Notes under the pieces: generated by a model
What the model was told of the DNA's origin: nothing
Databases searched by the model: none
What the model saw: only the letters and a program-made list of their open reading frames with translations
In this document: positions 25,074 to 35,059 of the stretch, in pieces
How the letters are laid out: every line of letters begins with the position of its first letter
How positions within the stretch are numbered: the stretch's first letter is position 1
Assembly: GCF_001544375.1 (NCBI RefSeq)
Contig: NZ_BCQJ01000002.1
Coordinates: 62,001 to 126,000 of the forward strand
Direction of reading: 5' to 3'
Length of the DNA: 64,000 nucleotides
Origin: Enterococcus canis NBRC 100695
Lineage (GTDB): Bacteria > Bacillota > Bacilli > Lactobacillales > Enterococcaceae
Translations under genes and position numbers: made by a program

Positions 25074-25283
25074 TTACTTCACCTCGGCAGGATAACCAGC
25101 TTCCGTAATGGCCGCCGCAATTGCTTGTGGATCAATTTGCGTTTCATCAAATTTTACGGTACCGGCAGCTTTTTTCAAATTAACCTTAATCTTGTCAACG
25201 CCAGCCAAGCCATTAACCGTTTCTTCAACACGTGCCACACAGTGTTTACAACTCATACCATTGATTGCGAATTCTTTTTTCAT
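25074..25283 (-). CDS. copZ: CopZ copper chaperone
   Basis: A 69-residue heavy-metal-associated domain with GMSCKHC (Cys12 and Cys15), and the usual length for CopZ. In E. hirae it hands Cu+ to the CopY repressor and so starts induction, and feeds copper ATPases. It lies between copY (17 bases) and copA. The ribosome site (GAAAAGAG) is moderate. Confidence 0.95.
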   Translation of the reverse strand: MKKEFAINGMSCKHCVARVEETVNGLAGVDKIKVNLKKAAGTVKFDETQIDPQAIAAAITEAGYPAEVK

Positions 25284-25300
25284 TTTTATTTGCTCTTTTC

Positions 25301-25753
25301 CTATTTATTTGTTTGATGTTCTTTACAATTACATTGTCCGGGAATACAGTTACAGGCAATTTCTTTAACCGCGTGGGAACGTTTAGCCGCTACCATTTCT
25401 GCGATTAAATCCAAATCATCAAAGGTCAACTCAGATTCTTCAATCAGCTCCGCAATTGTATGGCCGACCCGTTTAGCACAAATATGTCCAAATAATGTGG
25501 CGGTAGCACTACGAACGGTCGCGTCTTCTGACACTAGCGGACGATAAATGAATCGTTTTCCGTCAGCTTCAGTTGCTAAAACTTCCTTTTTAACCAGGCG
25601 GCCCAATAACGTTTTGACTGTCGCCGGTTTCCAATCCAAATGATCTACCAAAGCACCGATGACCTCTTGAGCATTCGCCTCGCCTAAGGTCCAGATCACA
25701 CGCATGACTTCCCATTCGGCATCGCTGATTTTAACTTGTTCGATTGTTTCCAT
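25301..25753 (-). CDS. copY: CopY copper-responsive repressor
   Basis: A 150-residue winged-helix repressor of the BlaI/MecI/CopY family ([26 protein letters not shown], residues 10-35). The C-terminus carries Cys134-x-Cys136-x4-Cys141-x-Cys143, the CxCx4CxC site that holds Zn2+ in the repressing form and Cu+ in the released form. ATG 25753 follows GGAGGTGACGAACA. Two cop boxes lie in the promoter just upstream, so the protein represses its own operon. Confidence 0.96.
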   Translation of the reverse strand: METIEQVKISDAEWEVMRVIWTLGEANAQEVIGALVDHLDWKPATVKTLLGRLVKKEVLATEADGKRFIYRPLVSEDATVRSATATLFGHICAKRVGHTIAELIEESELTFDDLDLIAEMVAAKRSHAVKEIACNCIPGQCNCKEHQTNK

Positions 25754-25771
25754 TGTTCGTCACCTCCTGTT

Positions 25772-25822
25772 TACAACTGTAATCACATTTCTAAGACTAC
25801 ACTTGTAATCAGTTTTTGTCAA
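25772..25822 (-). promoter_or_regulatory. copYZAB promoter with two cop boxes
   Basis: TACAACTGTA (25772-25781) and TACACTTGTA (25798-25807) both fit the cop box TACAnnTGTA and lie 26 bp apart. On the minus strand TTGACA (25817-25822), 17 bases, TAGTCT (25794-25799) form the promoter; the upstream box sits between -35 and -10. Confidence 0.92.
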
Positions 25823-25823
25823 T

Positions 25824-25851
25824 AAAAAACCTTCGGAAAATTTCCGAAGGT
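25824..25851 (-). terminator. Intrinsic terminator of the APC permease gene
   Basis: ACCTTCGGAAA and TTTCCGAAGGT form a tight stem followed on the minus strand by TTTTTTATT. It ends two bases before the copY -35 element. Confidence 0.85.
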
Positions 25852-25860
25852 CTGGATTGC

Positions 25861-27321
25861 TTATTGAACGGTCGTTACCGTTGATTTCACTTTTTTGTTT
25901 TTATCGCGGCGAGCAAACCAAGGCAGTAGCATTCCTAGTAAAATCAAGACGATTGGCGTCAAGATGTTAATCGTTAACTGGAAGAACCATGCTTTTGGAT
26001 CTGCGTCAAAGTCGATTTTGGGTACCATACCTAAGATGCAGGCAAAGGCGGTGAATAGGAAACACCATAAACCAAAGATGAAACCAACTTTAGGATTTTT
26101 AACAAATTTGTACTCTGATTGGAATTTTTTGTAAGCTTTGTTCAACATCATATAGGCAAAGAATACCCACAAATAACGCATTGGCATTACAACGGAATTT
26201 AAGTTAGTTAGCCATTTTACTAATTCATTCATGTTTTCAATACCAAATAACGGCAAGACAATGATGATGCTAACTAAAATTCCTGTCAACAAGTAACCAT
26301 TCACTAAAGTCCCTTTTGCATTGCGTTTACGCAGCGCAGCTGGAACGTATTCAGGATCAGCATCGGCTAAAAGAATCTTCAACGGTGCATCAATTGAAAA
26401 GGCTAACGCGGCAATTTGACCTAAGCCATTAGTCAAAGCGTAAATAATCATCAGCAAGTTCCCCACGCCATAGTAATTTCCTAGGATTTGGAAGGCACTA
26501 TACGCACCATTAGCCATTAAATCTTCAGGAATATTATTGCTGGCGAATAGCATACCCATTGCGAATGAACCCAAGACAGCCGAAAGTCCTACCATCGCTG
26601 CTAGAAAAATCATCCCTTTTGGAAACTCACGGGCTGGATTTTTCGTTGCATTAACATAAGGTGAAATTTTTTCGGCCCCGCCGACTGCAAAGACTAACAT
26701 CGAAACTGTTGTAAAGTAGCCAAAATTAAATTTCGGGATATAGGTGCTGACTTGCTCCATGTGCGGTGTCGCAAAATGAACATCACTATTGATCATTGGT
26801 GCGCCAACGGCAAAGAGAATGAATAAGATTGACATGATGAAGGTCGCTGTACCGGCGATCCCCCCAATCAGTTTCAAGGTAGTCAAGCCTTTAGTCGACA
26901 ACCACAAGAAGGCCAAGAAAATCACCAATGAGATGATTGAGACCATGCTGACAGACATTGTATTGACGATATTTCCATTCCCTTGAACGGCCCAGCCTAA
27001 CGCAATCAAAATTGCCTGTGGCTTTTGCGCTAAGTAAGGAATGTGTACGACCCAATAAGTCCAAGCTGCATAATAGGCTAGACGTTTAGTAGATGTATTT
27101 TGGACCCACGAGCTGACCCCACCACTACTATCTTTAAATGCCGAACCAAGCTGTCCTACGATTAAGGCGTAGGGAATAAAATATAAGACCAGAATCAGGA
27201 TCCATGATGTTACAACTGAGATCCCTTGTTGCGCATAGTTATTCACCACGTTACCGATACCCCAAACCATGTTGAAGGCGATCAACGCGATGTTAAACCA
27301 GCGAAGTTGTTTTTTATCCAT
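25861..27321 (-). CDS. APC-family amino acid permease (YjeM-like)
   Basis: A 486-residue transporter with twelve or so membrane helices. The first helix has the APC pattern (FNIALIAFNMVWGIGNVVNNYAQQG) and the middle carries FAVGGAEKISPYVNATKNPAREFPKG, like the glutamate:GABA antiporter and YjeM branch. Substrate unknown. ATG 27321 follows ATAGGAGCGAAACG; the ten extra residues of the longer reading are without support. Monocistronic, and divergent from the GntR operon. Confidence 0.88.
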   Translation of the reverse strand: MDKKQLRWFNIALIAFNMVWGIGNVVNNYAQQGISVVTSWILILVLYFIPYALIVGQLGSAFKDSSGGVSSWVQNTSTKRLAYYAAWTYWVVHIPYLAQKPQAILIALGWAVQGNGNIVNTMSVSMVSIISLVIFLAFLWLSTKGLTTLKLIGGIAGTATFIMSILFILFAVGAPMINSDVHFATPHMEQVSTYIPKFNFGYFTTVSMLVFAVGGAEKISPYVNATKNPAREFPKGMIFLAAMVGLSAVLGSFAMGMLFASNNIPEDLMANGAYSAFQILGNYYGVGNLLMIIYALTNGLGQIAALAFSIDAPLKILLADADPEYVPAALRKRNAKGTLVNGYLLTGILVSIIIVLPLFGIENMNELVKWLTNLNSVVMPMRYLWVFFAYMMLNKAYKKFQSEYKFVKNPKVGFIFGLWCFLFTAFACILGMVPKIDFDADPKAWFFQLTINILTPIVLILLGMLLPWFARRDKNKKVKSTVTTVQ

Positions 27322-27512
27322 CGTTTCGCTCCTATGTGTATATTCTTTCACGATGATTACTCATCTGTTTTATCTTATTCATTTTTAAGAGTAATAGCAA
27401 TCTGCTTTTCTTATATGAACGTTATTTTATCATTCATTCATTATATTAACGATGATATTTAAAAATATTTTCGTCATTCTCTCATGCAATTTTTGTGTCT
27501 AAGGCGATTTAT

Positions 27513-27553
27513 TTGCATCTTTGTATCATTTGTATTACTATAAATAATACAAA
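27513..27553 (+). promoter_or_regulatory. Promoter and operator of the GntR (YtrA-type) operon
   Basis: TTGCAT (27513-27518), 17 bases, TACTAT (27536-27541). A perfect inverted repeat TTTGTATTA-N7-TAATACAAA (27529-27553) covers the -10 element. YtrA-type regulators bind such sites and repress their own operon. Confidence 0.75.
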
Positions 27554-27568
27554 GGGAGGATGAACAAA

Positions 27569-27949
27569 ATGTTGATTACCATTGATTCCACCAGTGAGAT
27601 TCCGATCTACCAGCAATTATCCGAACAAATTATCTTAGGTATCGCTGCCGGTGATTTTCAAAACGGCGAACTGCTGCCTTCCGTTCGCCAAATGGCGGAT
27701 GAGATTGGCGTGAATGCCATGACCGTCTCAAAAAGCTATGGCTTTTTACGGGAAAAAGGGTATGTGGTAACCGATCGGCGGAACGGTACCATAGTCCAAG
27801 CACAGTTGCCGCTTAATCCGCCATTTGTCCAAGAACTAACCGAGCGTTTACGTTTGCTGGCGGCTGAAGCTAGTATCCATCAACTATCATTGACTGAGTT
27901 GCAACAACAGTTAGCCGCTGTTTACCCGTCAGAGGAGGAAGAAAAATGA
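27569..27949 (+). CDS. GntR-family regulator, YtrA subfamily
   Basis: A 126-residue regulator with the GntR winged helix (IPIYQQLSEQIILGIAAGDFQNGELLPSVRQMADEIGVNAMTVSKSY) and only a short helical tail, the YtrA type that usually controls ABC or membrane-protein operons. ATG 27569 lies ten bases after GGGAGG; the longer ATG at 27560 touches that site. It overlaps the next gene by four bases. The palindrome at its promoter supports autoregulation. Confidence 0.9.
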   Translation: MLITIDSTSEIPIYQQLSEQIILGIAAGDFQNGELLPSVRQMADEIGVNAMTVSKSYGFLREKGYVVTDRRNGTIVQAQLPLNPPFVQELTERLRLLAAEASIHQLSLTELQQQLAAVYPSEEEEK

Positions 27950-29313
27950 CACTTGTATTGTTAATTCTGATTGCCATGTATTTCATCTTGGCCTTTTCCA
28001 TGATGGTACCGGGCAACCCCCATAAAAATATTATTTTAGAGAATACCCTGCCCAAAGACAAATTGACTGATCCACGAGTGACCGCCATTCGTAAAATGTA
28101 TAAGAAGCGTTTACTCCAGTTTGCAGGAATCTTGACACTAGTGACTTTACCAAGTTTTCTTTTACGCTATGACTCACTGGTTATGTTGAGTTTCACCCTC
28201 CTCCTGTTGATTTCGATTTTTTCTTTCTTTTTATTGGAAATTCGCTACATCCGTAAAATGCGTGAATTGATTGTTAAAGAAGATTGGGAACTTCCTACTG
28301 AAGCGATCCTAGTAGATACCAAGCTAGTGCGCTTGAAAAATCAAAAGATGGTGTCTCCTTATTGGTTTATTCCGGTGATAATTTTGCTAGGGATTAGTAT
28401 CTGGTTAAGCACGCAGGATTGGAATGGCGGTTCGCTTATTATGATCCTGGCCTCTATTTTCCTAGTGGCGATGATGCTGGTACTATATTGGACTATTCGC
28501 CGTCTGCCAGTCAAACCACTAACAGATGATGCTCAAATCAATCAACAATACAATGATTTAATGCGTCATCATTGGTCGGCCTTAGTCTTAATCTTAACTT
28601 ACGCTTTTCTCCCAATGTTCTTTATGCCCAGCTCAATTTATCAACTGTCCACCTTTTGGGCGAACGTTTCGCTAGCACTGTTTCTTATGATCCTTTTTGC
28701 CGCGGTCTTCTTTACCTTCTACTACTTGTATGATTTACGCCGCAAACAGGATTTCCTGATAGAACAGGCACCTGATTATCGTTATACTGGTGACGATCAA
28801 TACTGGAAATATGGCGTTTATATCAATCCAAATGATCAACGCTTGATGGTACCAGACCGAATCGGTATGAATATCTCTGTCAATTTAGGCAAGAAAAGCG
28901 GTCAAGTTTTTATGATTGTGACCGGTATCGTGGTTGCTTTCGCACTCTTAGCAGCCAATATTCCCTTATTTATGATGGATTTTACCAATGATCCCGTACA
29001 AGCAGAACTTAGTCAAAAAGAGTTAGTTTTAAAAGCACCTATGACGACGACTAGTGAAATTCCTCTTGGCACCATCGAATCTGTCGAACTTGTCAACGAG
29101 TTGCCTAGCAATGTGATTCGCACCGCTGGCATTGGTAGTGATCAATATTTACTCGGGAATTTTACAGTTGCCGGTAAAAATAGCGTTTTGTATATTGATA
29201 CTGACTCGAAACCAATTCTAAAGATAACAACTAAAGCAAAAGATTACTACTTCACAGAAAAAAAACCTACTGACACCCAAAAGCTTTACGATAAATTGAC
29301 GGCAGAACCGTAA
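27946..29313 (+). CDS. Multi-pass membrane protein, DUF5808-like with C-terminal PH-like region
   Basis: A 455-residue protein with about eight membrane helices. It starts with a helix and NPHKNIILENTLPKDKLTDP, has a long loop after helix four, a DDQYWKYGVYINPNDQRLMVPDRIGMN segment of the DUF5808 type, and a soluble C-terminus (about 350-450) that reads like a small PH-like domain (SQKELVLKAPMTTTSEIPLGTIESVEL). Family naming is tentative. Coupled to the YtrA-type regulator by an ATGA overlap. YtrA-type operons often respond to cell-wall stress, but nothing in the sequence proves that here. Confidence 0.72.
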   Translation: MTLVLLILIAMYFILAFSMMVPGNPHKNIILENTLPKDKLTDPRVTAIRKMYKKRLLQFAGILTLVTLPSFLLRYDSLVMLSFTLLLLISIFSFFLLEIRYIRKMRELIVKEDWELPTEAILVDTKLVRLKNQKMVSPYWFIPVIILLGISIWLSTQDWNGGSLIMILASIFLVAMMLVLYWTIRRLPVKPLTDDAQINQQYNDLMRHHWSALVLILTYAFLPMFFMPSSIYQLSTFWANVSLALFLMILFAAVFFTFYYLYDLRRKQDFLIEQAPDYRYTGDDQYWKYGVYINPNDQRLMVPDRIGMNISVNLGKKSGQVFMIVTGIVVAFALLAANIPLFMMDFTNDPVQAELSQKELVLKAPMTTTSEIPLGTIESVELVNELPSNVIRTAGIGSDQYLLGNFTVAGKNSVLYIDTDSKPILKITTKAKDYYFTEKKPTDTQKLYDKLTAEP

Positions 29314-29346
29314 ATCAGCGGAAAAGCAGGTGCTGCACCATGAATA

Positions 29347-29390
29347 AAAAAGTGTCCTCTAGAAACAAGTTATTTCTAGAGGACACTTTT
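29347..29390. terminator. Bidirectional intrinsic terminator
   Basis: AAAAGTGTCCTCTAGAAA and TTTCTAGAGGACACTTTT form an 18-bp perfect stem with an eight-base loop, between the convergent GntR operon and Cd/Zn-ATPase genes. Confidence 0.93.
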
Positions 29391-29413
29391 CTGTTTAATA
29401 CTTCAACCAACCT

Positions 29414-31471
29414 TTATTTTAGACCTTTGATAGACAATGCGCGCACAGCGTTTAAAACAGCTAACACTGTCACACCGACGTCAGCAAAAACGGCTGCTCC
29501 CATCGAAGCAATTCCTAATGCACCTAGTACCAGTACAATCAATTTGATGCCGATGGCAAAGAAAATATTTTGTTTAACGATGCGCATCGTTTTACGAGCC
29601 ACTTGTACAGCGGTTGCGACTTTAGAAGGTTCGTCATTCATTAACACGACGTCAGCCGCTTCAATCGCAGCGTCACTGCCAACACCACCCATAGCAATGC
29701 CAACATCGGCTCTAGCTAAAACAGGCGCGTCATTCAACCCATCGCCTACAAAAGCTACGGAGTGAGTACCTGCTGCTAAGGCTTCAATTTTAGTGACTTT
29801 ATCAGCTGGTAAAAGTTGGCTATATACTTGGTCTAGTCCTAGTTCTTGACTGACGGCGTTTGCGACATTGGCACTATCACCTGTCAGCATCACCGTTTGC
29901 TTAACGCCTAATTGGTGCAAACGTTGGATAGCTGCCGCTGCATCAGCTTTGATTTGATCGTTGATTACGAGATAACCAGCATATTCGCCTGCCACCGCTA
30001 CATAAACCAGGGTGCCTATCTCACTGACTTCTGGCGTTTCAATCCCTTCAGCTGCTAATAGCGCTCGGTTACCAGCTAACACAACCTCTCCCGCTACTGT
30101 TCCCCGCACACCATGACCTGCGATCTCTTTTAGATCGGTTACGGATTGCAGATTTTTGGCAGCCGTCACGATAGAATGCGCGATTGGATGATTAGAGTAT
30201 TGTTCAACTGACGCTGTTAAGTCTAGCAATTCGCTTTCAGTTCCTCGCGCTGCCACAATTTTTTCAACCGCAAAATTCCCTTTTGTTAACGTACCCGTTT
30301 TGTCAAAAACAACCGTATCAACGTTTGCTAATACTTCTAGATAATTACTACCCTTGATCAAAATACCCGCCTTCGAGGCGCCACCAATGCCACCGAAAAA
30401 GCTTAGGGGAACGGAAACTACCAGCGCACATGGACAAGAAATTACCAAGAACGTCAGCGCACGGTAAAGCCACTCTGAGAAATCAGCTTGGAAAAACAAT
30501 GGTGGAATCACGGCTAGTAACGCTGCCGCTACCACCACGATTGGGGTATAGTAGCGGGCAAATTTCGTAATAAAGTTTTCCGCAGGTGCCTTTTGAGCGG
30601 TTGCATTTTCCACCAGATCCATAATCCGTTGCAAGGTAGAATTAGCCATGGTCGTAGTGACTTCCACGGTCAAGAGGCCGTCTTTATTGATCATACCGCT
30701 CAAGACTTCTGAGCCCACATTTACTGCTTGCGGGCGAGATTCACCCGTTAAGGCGGAAGTATCCACCACCGCAGACCCGGCTAAAATCACGCCATCTAAA
30801 GCGATGCGTTCTCCAGGTTGCACAATCATCTGTTCTCCAACCTTCACTGCTGCTAAGGGTGTGTTTTGTACTTCACCCGCTCGCTGGATTTGGACCGTAT
30901 CAGGACGTAGCTTTACTAGTGATTGAATCGAACGGCGTGAGCGATTGACAGCGATGCTTTGGAAGTACTCCCCGATTTGGTAAAAGACCATCACGGCAAC
31001 TGCCTCTGGATATTCACCAATCGCAAAAGCACCTAATGTCGCCAAACTCATCAAAAAATTCTCGTCAAAGACTTGGCCGTGGATGATATTTTGCCAAGCT
31101 GTTTTTAAGACTTCGCCTCCTGCTAACAAATAAGGAAGTAAATAGGCGCCAAACTTCAACCATGGATTGCTGATAGGTAAAAGTGTCACAATCACTAATA
31201 GCGCCAAACTCGCTAATATCTTAGGCAATTCACTTGATTCTTCAGCTGTTACTTCTTCCGTAACAGCTACCTCTGGTTCGATTTTTGCAACAATATTTTT
31301 AATTTTATCCGTTACACCTTCAGCTTGTTCACTAGTGGTAACAGATAGGCGCGCTTGCATAAAGTCAACATTAGCCTCAGTAACTTCTGGTAAAGCTTGG
31401 ACGGCTTTTTCAATTTTTTGCGCACAATTGGCACAATCCAAACCATTTAAATGTAATTGTTTAGTGGTCAT
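29414..31471 (-). CDS. P1B-type heavy-metal ATPase (Cd2+/Zn2+/Co2+ exporter type)
   Basis: A 685-residue P1B ATPase with one N-terminal metal-binding domain (GLDCANCAQKIEKAV), the membrane motif CPC (VISCPCALVVSVPLSFFGG), TGES, DKTGTLT, SNHPIAHSI and GDGLNDAPVLARADVG. The SCPCALVVSVPLSF form is that of CadA/ZntA and not of copper pumps. ATG 31471 follows AGGAGGGAATGTT; the longer ORF start has no site. Monocistronic, with its own promoter overlapped by an ArsR-type operator. The matching ArsR gene is not in the window. Confidence 0.93.
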   Translation of the reverse strand: MTTKQLHLNGLDCANCAQKIEKAVQALPEVTEANVDFMQARLSVTTSEQAEGVTDKIKNIVAKIEPEVAVTEEVTAEESSELPKILASLALLVIVTLLPISNPWLKFGAYLLPYLLAGGEVLKTAWQNIIHGQVFDENFLMSLATLGAFAIGEYPEAVAVMVFYQIGEYFQSIAVNRSRRSIQSLVKLRPDTVQIQRAGEVQNTPLAAVKVGEQMIVQPGERIALDGVILAGSAVVDTSALTGESRPQAVNVGSEVLSGMINKDGLLTVEVTTTMANSTLQRIMDLVENATAQKAPAENFITKFARYYTPIVVVAAALLAVIPPLFFQADFSEWLYRALTFLVISCPCALVVSVPLSFFGGIGGASKAGILIKGSNYLEVLANVDTVVFDKTGTLTKGNFAVEKIVAARGTESELLDLTASVEQYSNHPIAHSIVTAAKNLQSVTDLKEIAGHGVRGTVAGEVVLAGNRALLAAEGIETPEVSEIGTLVYVAVAGEYAGYLVINDQIKADAAAAIQRLHQLGVKQTVMLTGDSANVANAVSQELGLDQVYSQLLPADKVTKIEALAAGTHSVAFVGDGLNDAPVLARADVGIAMGGVGSDAAIEAADVVLMNDEPSKVATAVQVARKTMRIVKQNIFFAIGIKLIVLVLGALGIASMGAAVFADVGVTVLAVLNAVRALSIKGLK

Positions 31472-31491
31472 AACATTCCCTCCTATTTCAT

Positions 31492-31541
31492 ATGAATATC
31501 TCTTCATGTTTATTATATATGATTATTCATTCATGTGTCAA
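31492..31541 (-). promoter_or_regulatory. Promoter and ArsR/SmtB-type operator of the Cd/Zn ATPase
   Basis: On the minus strand TTGACA (31536-31541), 18 bases, TATAAT (31512-31517). Just downstream lies ATGAA-N6-TTCAT (31492-31507 on the + strand), the pattern of CzrA-like ArsR-family sites. A second, looser copy with ATGAAT and ATCAT elements lies in the spacer. Confidence 0.7.
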
Positions 31542-31544
31542 CTG

Positions 31545-31589
31545 AAAAAAAACCAATCTCAGCAGAAAGTTATCTTCTGTCGAGATTGG
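31545..31589 (-). terminator. Intrinsic terminator on the minus strand
   Basis: CCAATCTC and GAGATTGG close a stem with an inner GCAGAA/TTCTGT pairing, followed on the minus strand by eight T residues. It ends the asnS-side transcript just before the Cd/Zn ATPase promoter. Confidence 0.82.
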
Positions 31590-31596
31590 CTAAGTC

Positions 31597-31884
31597 TTAC
31601 CAATGGCACTCTTGAATACGCAGTCGCTTGGCTTGTTTTAATAGGGAAGGAATAATTTGATAGGGATCCTCTGCCCCAATCAAATCTGTGATAAGTAAAT
31701 CATTTTTATCTGCATGTTGCGGATTGGGGACTACTTTCCCTCGAATCACCACTTGATTCGTCACATCTTTAAACAGTAGAATCGATGGGTCTGTTAAATC
31801 ATCTTTTAGCTTTGCATATTGTTCCGCCGAAAAAAGCGGTGCAATTGCCCCAAGTGTATTGGTGTCAATCTGTTCTAATTCCAC
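31597..31884 (-). CDS. Unknown 95-residue protein downstream of asnS
   Basis: GTG 31884 lies six bases behind GGGAGGG, so I prefer it over ATG 31914, which has no ribosome site. The protein is soluble (VELEQIDTNTLGAIAPLFSAEQ at the start, ending RLRIQECHW). No family recognised. It lies between two minus-strand terminators, one behind asnS and one behind itself, so it is either a readthrough gene of the asnS operon or has its own weak promoter. Confidence 0.65.
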   Translation of the reverse strand: MELEQIDTNTLGAIAPLFSAEQYAKLKDDLTDPSILLFKDVTNQVVIRGKVVPNPQHADKNDLLITDLIGAEDPYQIIPSLLKQAKRLRIQECHW

Positions 31885-31946
31885 TTGCTTCCCTCCCGCC
31901 TTAGTTTTTACCATAGAAAATTAAAGAACTACCTTAAAATATTTTT

Positions 31947-31975
31947 GAAAAAAGAGTGCCACAAACGGGCACTCT
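31947..31975 (-). terminator. Intrinsic terminator of the dinG-asnS operon
   Basis: AGAGTGCC and GGCACTCT with a short loop and a minus-strand T-run, starting five bases after the asnS stop. Confidence 0.85.
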
Positions 31976-31979
31976 AATT

Positions 31980-33278
31980 TTATGGGTAAATACGATTTAA
32001 CAAGCGTGGGAATGGAATCGCCTCACGTACGTGTTCGATACCGGAAAGCCAAGTGACTGTCCGTTCCAACCCAAGACCAAAACCAGCATGTGGTACAGAA
32101 CCATATTTACGCAAGTCTAGATACCAAGAGTATTCTTCTTCATCTAAACCATGGGCGCGAATTTGTTCTAGCAGATAATCGTAATCAGTAGCCCGTTCAC
32201 TACCACCGATGATTTCCCCGTAGCCTTCCGGTGCAATCATATCCGCACAAATCACGACATCATCGCGAGTTGGGTGTGGTTTCATATAGAAAGGTTTGAT
32301 TGCTTTTGGATAGTTTAAGATAAAGACCGGTTGTTCAAATGAATTTGCAATAAAGGTTTCATGCGGTGAACCAAAGTCTTCACCCCAAGTAATATCATCA
32401 AAACCATTTTTTTGTAACAATTCAATCGCATCGTCATAGCTGATACGTGGAAACGGTAGTTGTGTATATTTTTTCAACAACTCTTTGTCACGTCCCAAGA
32501 CATCCAGTGCGTAGTCGCAGTTATCTAAAACATTTTGTACCAAATAAGCAACATACTGTTCTTGGACTTCTAAGCTTTCTTCTTGATGCATAAAGGCCAT
32601 TTCTGGCTCAATCATCCAGAATTCAATCAAGTGACGACGTGTTTTTGATTTTTCTGCACGGAATGTTGGGCCAAAAGAAAAGACTTTTCCAAAGGCCATA
32701 GCCGCCGCTTCCATATAAAGCTGACCACTTTGTGACAAGTAAGCCTTTTGATCAAAATAGTTTGTTTCAAATAAGTCAGTTGTTCCTTCAGGAGCTGAAC
32801 CTGTTAAGATTGGCGGATCGATTTTGATAAAACCATTTTGGTTAAAGAATTCATACGTAGCACGAATGATTTCATTCCGAACCTGCATAATCGCATGCTG
32901 TTTTGAAGAACGTAACCACAAATGACGGTGATCCATCAAGAAATCTGTGCCGTGTTCCTTTGGTGTGATTGGATACTCATGACTTTCGCCAACGACTTCA
33001 ATTCCTTGGATACCAATCTCATAACCAAATTTTGATCGACTATCTTCGCGAATTTCACCTGTGATCCAAACAGAAGTTTCTTGCGTTAAATTTTTCGCTA
33101 ATTGAAAAACTTCCTCTGGTACTTCGCTTTTTACGACAACGCCTTGGAAATAAGCCGTTCCATCTCGCAATTGTAGAAAGGCAATCTTCCCACTTGAGCG
33201 TTTGTTGGCTACCCATGCGCCAATTTTGACGATTTCGCCAACATGATCTTTGGCGTCGATAATTTGAATAACTTTCAC
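31980..33278 (-). CDS. asnS: Asparagine-tRNA ligase
   Basis: A 432-residue class IIb aminoacyl-tRNA synthetase that charges tRNA-Asn. It has an N-terminal OB-fold anticodon-binding domain ([30 protein letters not shown]) and a catalytic domain with class II motif 2 ([21 protein letters not shown]) and motif 3 ([15 protein letters not shown]). GTG start at 33278, six bases after GGGAGAG. Last core gene of dinG-ypmB-aspB-asnS, the order known from Bacillus subtilis. No T-box leader lies directly before it. Confidence 0.96.
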   Translation of the reverse strand: MKVIQIIDAKDHVGEIVKIGAWVANKRSSGKIAFLQLRDGTAYFQGVVVKSEVPEEVFQLAKNLTQETSVWITGEIREDSRSKFGYEIGIQGIEVVGESHEYPITPKEHGTDFLMDHRHLWLRSSKQHAIMQVRNEIIRATYEFFNQNGFIKIDPPILTGSAPEGTTDLFETNYFDQKAYLSQSGQLYMEAAAMAFGKVFSFGPTFRAEKSKTRRHLIEFWMIEPEMAFMHQEESLEVQEQYVAYLVQNVLDNCDYALDVLGRDKELLKKYTQLPFPRISYDDAIELLQKNGFDDITWGEDFGSPHETFIANSFEQPVFILNYPKAIKPFYMKPHPTRDDVVICADMIAPEGYGEIIGGSERATDYDYLLEQIRAHGLDEEEYSWYLDLRKYGSVPHAGFGLGLERTVTWLSGIEHVREAIPFPRLLNRIYP

Positions 33279-33307
33279 GTATGTCTCTCCCTTTTTACAA
33301 CAAATTC

Positions 33308-34495
33308 TTATTTTGAATGATTCTCGATGAAACGGGCAATGCGCCGAACTGCTTCTTCCAATGTCGCTAAATCAGCCGCGTAGCTAATCCGAACATTTTC
33401 CGGAGCGCCAAACCCTTCACCAGTTACCAATGCTACCTGTTCTTCTTCTAATAAATCATCAACCCATTTGGTGACATTATCATAGCCGCAAAGAGCCAAT
33501 GTTTCTTTAACGTTTGGGAACAAATAGAAAGCACCATGTGGTTTTGCCAACTTGACACCTGGCAAAGCAGCCACTAATGGATACATAATGTTTAACCGCT
33601 CTTCAAAAGCAGCGCGCATCTCCTCCACCGTGTCTTGCTCACCCAACAAGGCTTCTATTGCCGCGTATTGGCTTGCGGCGGTCGGATTACTCGTCGACTG
33701 CGAAGCAATATCAGTCATCGCTTTAATCAAGGTTGCATCTCCCACGGCATAGCCGATTCGCCAACCGGTCATAGCGTAGGTTTTTGATACCCCATTAATA
33801 ATCACTGTCTGCTTGCGAATAGCTTCCGAAAGCGTCGCAATTGGCGTAAAGGTATGACCGTTATAAACGAGCCGACCATAGATGTCATCTGCTACGATTA
33901 AAATGTCATGCTTAACCGCCCACTCCCCAATCGCTTGTAACTCCTCAGCAGAATAAATCATGCCTGTTGGATTAGAGGGGGAATTTAAAATTAAGGCGCG
34001 AGTCTTCTCATTGCGGGCTAACTCGAGTTGCTCCACCGTCACTTTGAAATCATTTGCTTGGGCGCCATCCACATAGACCGGCACGCCTTCTGCCAGTTTG
34101 ATCTGTTCTCCATAACTGACCCAATAAGGAACGGGCACGATCACTTCATCCATTGGATCAAGAATCGCTTGGAACAATGCATATAAAGCAAATTTCGCCC
34201 CATCTGTCACCACGACTTGATTCAGATCATAGGCAAGTCCGTAATATTGCTCTAAATACCGAACCACAGCCGTCCGCAGTTCTGGCAAACCCGCTGAGGG
34301 GGTATAATAGCTAGCTTGACCACTTTTAATCGCACTAATTGCTGCCTCTTGAATATTTTCAGGGGTAGCGAAGTCCGGTTCCCCAACCGTTAAACTCAAC
34401 ACGTCCAATCCCTGGGCCTTCAACGCCTTGGCTTTGGCTGCTGCCGCCAACGTCACAGAAGGCTCGAGGCGAATCGCTCGTTGTGATAATTTCAT
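33308..34495 (-). CDS. aspB: Aspartate aminotransferase (class I, AspB)
   Basis: A 395-residue PLP enzyme that interconverts aspartate and oxaloacetate with 2-oxoglutarate/glutamate. Fold type I motifs: [12 protein letters not shown], the NSPSNPTG loop, DDIYGRLVY and the PLP lysine in [23 protein letters not shown] 34495 follows AAGGAGTGAGAGG. It lies 29 bases before asnS, giving a logical aspartate-to-asparagine-charging pair in one transcript. Confidence 0.94.
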   Translation of the reverse strand: MKLSQRAIRLEPSVTLAAAAKAKALKAQGLDVLSLTVGEPDFATPENIQEAAISAIKSGQASYYTPSAGLPELRTAVVRYLEQYYGLAYDLNQVVVTDGAKFALYALFQAILDPMDEVIVPVPYWVSYGEQIKLAEGVPVYVDGAQANDFKVTVEQLELARNEKTRALILNSPSNPTGMIYSAEELQAIGEWAVKHDILIVADDIYGRLVYNGHTFTPIATLSEAIRKQTVIINGVSKTYAMTGWRIGYAVGDATLIKAMTDIASQSTSNPTAASQYAAIEALLGEQDTVEEMRAAFEERLNIMYPLVAALPGVKLAKPHGAFYLFPNVKETLALCGYDNVTKWVDDLLEEEQVALVTGEGFGAPENVRISYAADLATLEEAVRRIARFIENHSK

Positions 34496-34507
34496 CCTCT
34501 CACTCCT

Positions 34508-35002
34508 TTAGATATCCTGAATGACTTTCACTTCTTTACCATCTTTAAAATCCAATAAGATATAACTCAAAGCACCATCGCGGCGAAGTGTGACTTCCCA
34601 CACTGGTTTTTGATCTTCCAATCCCAATTCGACTTTGAGAATCTTGTCTGGTTGGTATTCTTGAAATGCTAACTCGCGAATCTCGTCCTCAGAAAGTCCC
34701 TCTTTCTGATCCAAGATTGTGACCTTTTCACCAGTTTCCGGGATAATCACCGCAATTGCCTGGTCTTTGTCATTTTTACCTAAAAGGCTGAAATACGTGT
34801 CTTGACGGTTAAACCAATAAAAACGATCTACGGTTTCCAATTTTGCGTATTTCTTTGCTATGGTAGTAGCTTCCTCTTTTGCTTGGCGCATTGGACGAGT
34901 TGAGCGAACATACAGGACACTCGTCAGTAATATAAAGGAAAGTAAAAACACGATCACACCGATCAAAATTCGTTGGATCCGTCGTTCTCTTTCATTTGTC
35001 AC
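34508..35002 (-). CDS. YpmB-like membrane-anchored protein (DUF5590)
   Basis: A 164-residue protein with one N-terminal membrane helix (residues 12-31) and an extracellular domain that reads as two PepSY-like units. It matches B. subtilis YpmB in size and position between dinG and aspB. Role unknown. GTG start at 35002 with GGATGACCG upstream. Confidence 0.82.
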   Translation of the reverse strand: MTNERERRIQRILIGVIVFLLSFILLTSVLYVRSTRPMRQAKEEATTIAKKYAKLETVDRFYWFNRQDTYFSLLGKNDKDQAIAVIIPETGEKVTILDQKEGLSEDEIRELAFQEYQPDKILKVELGLEDQKPVWEVTLRRDGALSYILLDFKDGKEVKVIQDI

Positions 35003-35059
35003 TAGCGGTCATCCTTTCTTTACTGGGTTTTATTATAGCAGAAAAAACGAGGTTTTGAA